A program made the position numbers and the translations under genes. Below the pieces are notes generated by a model. The model did no database searches and was not told where the DNA came from. It saw only the letters and a list, made by a program, of their open reading frames with translations. Positions 62,871 through 64,000 of a stretch of 64,000 bases of DNA are shown here, in pieces. The stretch comes from Siderastrea radians (Eukaryota > Cnidaria > Anthozoa > Scleractinia > Rhizangiidae), in the NCBI GenBank assembly GCA_964017195.1, contig OZ024890.1, positions 71,000,276 through 71,064,275 of the forward strand. Reading direction: 5' to 3'. How positions within the stretch are numbered: position 1 is the first letter of the stretch; the number at the start of each line of letters is the position of its first letter.

Positions 62871-64000
62871 GTACGTTTTCATTTTGTTGTCGTTTCGTTA
62901 TAACACCGTAATGCCCGTCTCCATCAGTCAGTTGAAAAATTATGTCCCCGCACGACTCCCCACACCTCAATCAGCCCTACGGTGGATTAGAAGGACATTT
63001 CCTTACGTTGTTTTCCCAGGGGTGGGATCTTACATGTATCTCACCGTTGTTAAGTTGAGGGACACCAGGAAAATTACTAGAATAAATTAAACGATGTTAC
63101 AAACTCCATGCAGAAGAATAAATCGTTTCTACAAAAACTGACAATGTGGCGAACTGCTTTCGGTACTTAACAGAACACGTCTGCCGTTTAAGGCTTAGCC
63201 TGCAAACGCAGGCTAAGCCTTAAACGCGTCTGCGTTCGCAGGCTATTTAAGGTTTAACTGTTTTTTTTTTTGTTATCCTTTCTACATTGCCAACACCATT
63301 CGGTTGGGATACTTGCGCGTCCCAGATAACTCCTCACTCTTTTGTGCTTTCCCCGTTTATCTTGGGGCTAAACTGTGCCAGAGACGCGTCCGGGAGAAAA
63401 CCATGTCCCACTGCTTAAACGCAATGTAATACTATCGTTGGAGGGAATATTAACAGGAGAGGGCCACTCCCTTGCATAAACTATAGGAGTGGGGTATAGA
63501 TTTTGCCATTTTGATCTGAGTTGGCTATGTTTTACCTTCTGGTGCGAAATCGATTTCTGTCGTTTTCGGTTTTCTCCCAAAAGTAGGGTCGAAACGATTT
63601 TAACCCTATTCTGCCTGGGGTGGGGGGGGGGGGGCACATTGTGCCCGCGCTGACTTTAACTAATTATAACTTTTAAACTGCTAGACGAATAATCACCAAA
63701 TCTCGCGACTTTTCCTAAAATTTATCAGAGAAAATTTTCCCGTGTCAATGACGTGTGTATGATGATTTACGTTTCCATACCAACCGTCTACTCAGAAGTG
63801 TATTTTGACTATTTTCTGTCTTTTTTTAAGTCTTTTTTCACGTTTTCCCCCTTAATGACGTGCTACAAACGTGCCACGTTTCATCGCAAGAGCTTTTTAA
63901 ACTACTTTTCGAGATCTATAGGGGGGGCACAAAGTGCCTCCCCCCCCCTCAGGCTCAGAAACTCAAAAAAGCCGAGGCAGAGTAGGGTTAAGGGTTAGGT
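62871..64000 (+). other. RP2 intron sequence up to the window end
   Basis: No further RP2 exon was found. It contains the hairpin at 63185 and G/C homopolymer tracts at about 63618-63634 and 63942-63950. Confidence 0.5.
63185..63226. repeat. Perfect 19-bp hairpin with AGCCTGC core
   Basis: CGTTTAAGGCTTAGCCTGC is followed by the 4-base loop AAAC and its exact inverse. The same AGCCTGCG theme starts the MULE-like element at 11034. Another partial copy follows at 63227-63250. Confidence 0.75.

Overview
The window is a piece of an intron-rich animal genome, most likely an anthozoan cnidarian such as a stony coral. That placement is inferred from gene content, intron structure and repeat types, not from a database search. 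Two 200-base N gaps are present (5101-5300 and 26301-26500).

Host genes. A single-exon class A GPCR lies at 1346-2377 (+). A six-exon GTPBP6/HflX-type GTPase lies at 4576-10320 (-); its splice phases join cleanly into 536 codons. A 15-exon KIAA2013 homologue runs 10633-33359 (+) and gives 621 codons; it shares a roughly 310 bp divergent promoter with GTPBP6. After the virus-like element come a candidate terminal exon of an unknown small gene (55446-55761, -) and eight exons of RP2 (56280-62870, +), whose 3' end lies beyond the window.

Mobile DNA in introns. KIAA2013 intron 7 holds nested elements: an outer 10.9 kb element (TIR GAGGGTCTATTATA, 6-bp duplication AGAAGG) contains an 8,281 bp IS3EU-like DNA transposon (257 bp TIRs, 6-bp duplication GTTTTC, DDE integrase-like transposase plus HECT-domain gene), followed by a Penelope-like reverse transcriptase remnant. 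Other introns carry a MULE-like element with a 9-bp duplication, foldback elements, a hAT-like element, a tRNA-derived SINE and minisatellites.

Main feature. At 34131-55376 there is an intact 21,246 bp Polinton/Maverick (adintovirus-like) element. It has AG...CT termini, a 6-bp target duplication (GAGGTG) and nearly identical inverted repeats of about 2.3 kb. The left block (36704-38904, -) encodes small unknown proteins, a DprA/SLOG-type Rossmann protein and a short protein resembling the N-terminal part of Polinton DNA polymerase genes. The right block (39057-50511, +) is tightly packed and late-like: GRF zinc-finger protein, chromodomain integrase fused in frame to a capsid-like domain, a second capsid-like paralogue, four arginine-rich core-like proteins, a major capsid candidate, adenain-type protease, a tRNA-like sequence, packaging ATPase, a membrane protein, two more arginine-rich proteins, a phospholipase A2-like protein and others. 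A third capsid-like paralogue is on the minus strand at 50974-52026. No polymerase catalytic domain, helicase or reverse transcriptase ORF is visible. That makes it either a polymerase-less, host- or helper-replicated virus-like element, or a recently inserted deletion derivative.
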